Shown here: piece after piece, positions 62,353 to 64,000 of the stretch
How positions within the stretch are numbered: the first letter of the stretch is position 1
How the letters are laid out: the number at the start of each line of letters is the position of its first letter
Assembly (NCBI GenBank): GCA_963832895.1
Contig: CAWHVQ010000021.1
Span: 310,001 to 374,000, forward strand
Reading direction: 5' to 3'
Length of the DNA: 64,000 nucleotides
Source of the DNA: JAMXLO01 sp963832895
GTDB lineage: Bacteria; Pseudomonadota; Alphaproteobacteria; Acetobacterales; Acetobacteraceae
Translations under genes and position numbers: made by a program
Notes under the pieces: generated by a model
Seen by the model: the letters and a program-made list of their open reading frames with translations, nothing else
What the model was told of the DNA's origin: nothing
Database searches by the model: none

Positions 62353-63903
62353 CTAATTCAGCAAACGCTGCAGATCCTGGGTATTTCCCGTAGTCGGTGA
62401 GTCGGGGCTGCCGGCAGAATTGACCTGAATGACGTCGCCTGGCACGAGCAGGGTCGTATCGGTCGCTGGAATGACCGCGAAACCTTCTGCCACACGACGC
62501 ATGATCCTGAGCTTCGGCAGATTTGCCGCACCGGCCTCGGGAGGACCACCGCGCAGCACCTGGATCACCGCCTGCATAGACGCCATTGCCTGGGTGCTAT
62601 CGTTGATGTCCTGCTCCGCGGTGGCGATTTCCTTCTGCAGTCCGACAGTATGCTCCAGCTCCAACTTCGACTGAGCAATTTCGGCCTCGGCCAGGGTGCG
62701 CCCGGCCTGCGCCGCGGCGACGTGGAGATCCTCTTGCCGTGCGATAGTCTCGGAAATGTCCACGTAGACGTCCGTCAGCTTGAGCTGAGACACACTCCCA
62801 CGAGCGGCGATTTCCTCCAGTTCGTGGAGCCGGGTCATTTTCTTGGCGAGAAGCGTCTTGAGCTGCTCGGCGCGCGTGTTCTGGGCCTCGATTTCAACCC
62901 GGGCTATCGCGACCTGGCGCTCCGCAAGCGCCTGTTGTTGCTGGTAGCTCTTGCGTTCCGCGGTCAAGGTCGCCGCCGCGCCGGCGATAACCGCGTTCAG
63001 CGGGGCCGTCTCCGACAGCCGGGACTTGATGCTAGCCGGCACCTCGATGATATCCGCATCGTCGAGTTGCGCGCGCAGCCTCGCCTGCTTGACCAGCAGA
63101 CGATCGCGCTTGTCCGCCGCCTCGCGCAGGCGCTCGGTCTCGCGGATGCCCTCGATCGCCTTGGACGTGTCGGCCGTGCCGACGTCGGCGCCGCCGGCAT
63201 CCGCCAGAGCCTGCAATACGATCATGCCCGGGGTATGCTTGAAAGTTCCGGCATTGCGCACTGCGCCCAGGACGTAGATCGGTTGGCGCTCGACGATTGC
63301 GACATTCACGTCGCTTGTTCTGCCCATCGCGTGCCTGAAGGCCGCGGCCAGCTCCGACTGCAGGTCCGTAATGGTCCGGCCCGTTATCGTGAACTGGCCG
63401 AGCTTTGGTATGTTCACGTTGCCGCCTTCATCGACCGAATACTCCGCGGACAGATCCATGCGCGGGAAAACCGTGGCGACGACTTTGTCCGAAGCGCCGC
63501 CGCTGCTGTCGAGCGGGACGCCGAGGCTCTCGAAAAACGTTATCTTCAACCGGTCGCCGTAGGCGATAACGGCGCCCTTCGCCCCGTCGGCAACGATCAG
63601 TGGAGCGGTCGGCAACTGGACGTTAGGCCCTCGCATCGCTCCGGCATCCGCCTTCGTCACAGCGGCATCTCGTGTCGGCGCAATGGCACTCATGAACTGC
63701 TGGGGCAGCGAACGCCAGGGTGCGGCGGAAAGCAGTCGCGCAGGGGGCAGCACCGTTACAGCGTAGTAGCAAAGGGAGGCGAGCGAGACCAGCAGGCAAA
63801 ATACCAGTGACAGCCGGAGGGCCCTCGATTGGTTCAGGGTGCCACCGGCCTGGAGGGTACCCGAGCCAGCGAAGGAATCCGATGTCTGTTGCCGATGGAA
63901 CAC
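62353..63903 (-). CDS. Polysaccharide export protein (ExoF/Wza family) with coiled coil
   Basis: A 516-residue envelope protein. A membrane helix at about residues 31-52 is followed by a Poly_export domain (about 110-205, AYGDRLKITFFESLG) and an SLBB-type segment (IYVLGAVRNAGTFKHTPG). A long coiled coil at about 250-445 precedes a C-terminal beta part (ATDTTLLVPGDVIQV). It lacks an obvious lipobox. The layout is like ExoF of rhizobial exopolysaccharide systems. It should link polymer synthesis to export at the outer membrane, where Pseudomonas Pel instead uses PelB and PelC. Confidence 0.82.
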   Translation of the reverse strand: MFHRQQTSDSFAGSGTLQAGGTLNQSRALRLSLVFCLLVSLASLCYYAVTVLPPARLLSAAPWRSLPQQFMSAIAPTRDAAVTKADAGAMRGPNVQLPTAPLIVADGAKGAVIAYGDRLKITFFESLGVPLDSSGGASDKVVATVFPRMDLSAEYSVDEGGNVNIPKLGQFTITGRTITDLQSELAAAFRHAMGRTSDVNVAIVERQPIYVLGAVRNAGTFKHTPGMIVLQALADAGGADVGTADTSKAIEGIRETERLREAADKRDRLLVKQARLRAQLDDADIIEVPASIKSRLSETAPLNAVIAGAAATLTAERKSYQQQQALAERQVAIARVEIEAQNTRAEQLKTLLAKKMTRLHELEEIAARGSVSQLKLTDVYVDISETIARQEDLHVAAAQAGRTLAEAEIAQSKLELEHTVGLQKEIATAEQDINDSTQAMASMQAVIQVLRGGPPEAGAANLPKLRIMRRVAEGFAVIPATDTTLLVPGDVIQVNSAGSPDSPTTGNTQDLQRLLN

Positions 63904-63918
63904 GATGAGGCATCCCCG

Positions 63919-64000
63919 TTATGGGTTTATCTGTGAGCTGGTCGGACGGAGGCGATGCGGCAGATCCGACACCGCCTGTGTGCCCTGGGCATCGATCTCT
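63919..64000 (-). CDS. 3' end of an upstream operon gene, partial
   Basis: On the minus strand the frame is open from the window edge to a TAA at 63919-63921, encoding 26 residues (EIDAQGTQAVSDLP, then a basic Pro/Ser tail). It ends 15 bases before the export-protein start, so the operon probably begins beyond the window. Too little is present to name it. Confidence 0.35.
   Translation of the reverse strand, partial: EIDAQGTQAVSDLPHRLRPTSSQINP

Overview
The window is high-GC DNA that looks like the chromosome of an alphaproteobacterium, probably Acetobacteraceae-like (Rhodospirillales). That placement is inferred from the zinc-free form of ribosomal protein L36, the glcDEF locus, the efp/epmA/epmB cluster and the overall gene content; no rRNA or tRNA is present to confirm it. 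Three genes carry a single-base (+1) frameshift and are listed as pseudogenes: a VapE-like helicase, an ABC transporter and a TauD-like dioxygenase.

Region 1 (about 1-5340) is accessory DNA that looks like a decaying integrated element. It holds a frameshifted VapE-type helicase gene, about 1.2 kb of non-coding DNA packed with inverted and direct repeats, a small serine recombinase, a long gene-poor stretch and a secreted protein of unknown function. It abuts the 3' half of a methyltransferase gene whose 5' half is missing, which marks the probable junction with the chromosomal backbone.

Region 2 (5.9-20.8 kb) is backbone. It holds rpmJ (L36), a D-2-hydroxyacid dehydrogenase and the glycolate oxidase genes glcD-glcE-(small membrane protein)-glcF followed by a TPR protein. 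On the opposite strand runs a long co-directional block: SGNH hydrolase, epmB, efp, an inositol-monophosphatase-family gene, and a three-gene envelope motor operon (OmpA-like, MotA-like, coiled-coil MotB-like). epmA is divergent from this block, so EF-P and its lysylation enzymes EpmA and EpmB are together.

Region 3 (20.9-51.9 kb) is a mosaic of metabolic and transport genes. It includes a beta-helix-like protein, an orphan Flp pilin, an MFS / FMN hydroxy-acid dehydrogenase / MetE-like / cupin operon, a GT4 glycosyltransferase, a broken ABC exporter, an MFS transporter, an orphan PstS-like protein and otsA. These are followed by two TauD-like genes (one broken) around a DUF2147 gene, a three-subunit molybdenum hydroxylase operon with a divergent NMT1-like binding protein, an AT-hook coiled-coil protein, an ACS-family MFS transporter, an esterase, secreted proteins, an MBL-fold hydrolase, malQ and lutBC.

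Region 4 (52.0-64.0 kb, all minus strand) is an exopolysaccharide operon running off the right edge. Reading with transcription: an ExoF/Wza-like export protein, a sugar-nucleotidyltransferase, an NDP-sugar epimerase, PelD-, PelE-, PelF- and PelG-like proteins, a LegB-like 4,6-dehydratase, a membrane-anchored TPR protein (PelB-like in part) and a GH114 hydrolase (PelA-like in part). The PelD homologue appears to end after its GAF domain, with no GGDEF-type c-di-GMP receptor domain, and no PelC, PelB barrel or PelA deacetylase is seen. This Pel-like synthase joined to a different export and precursor set is the most interesting system in the window.
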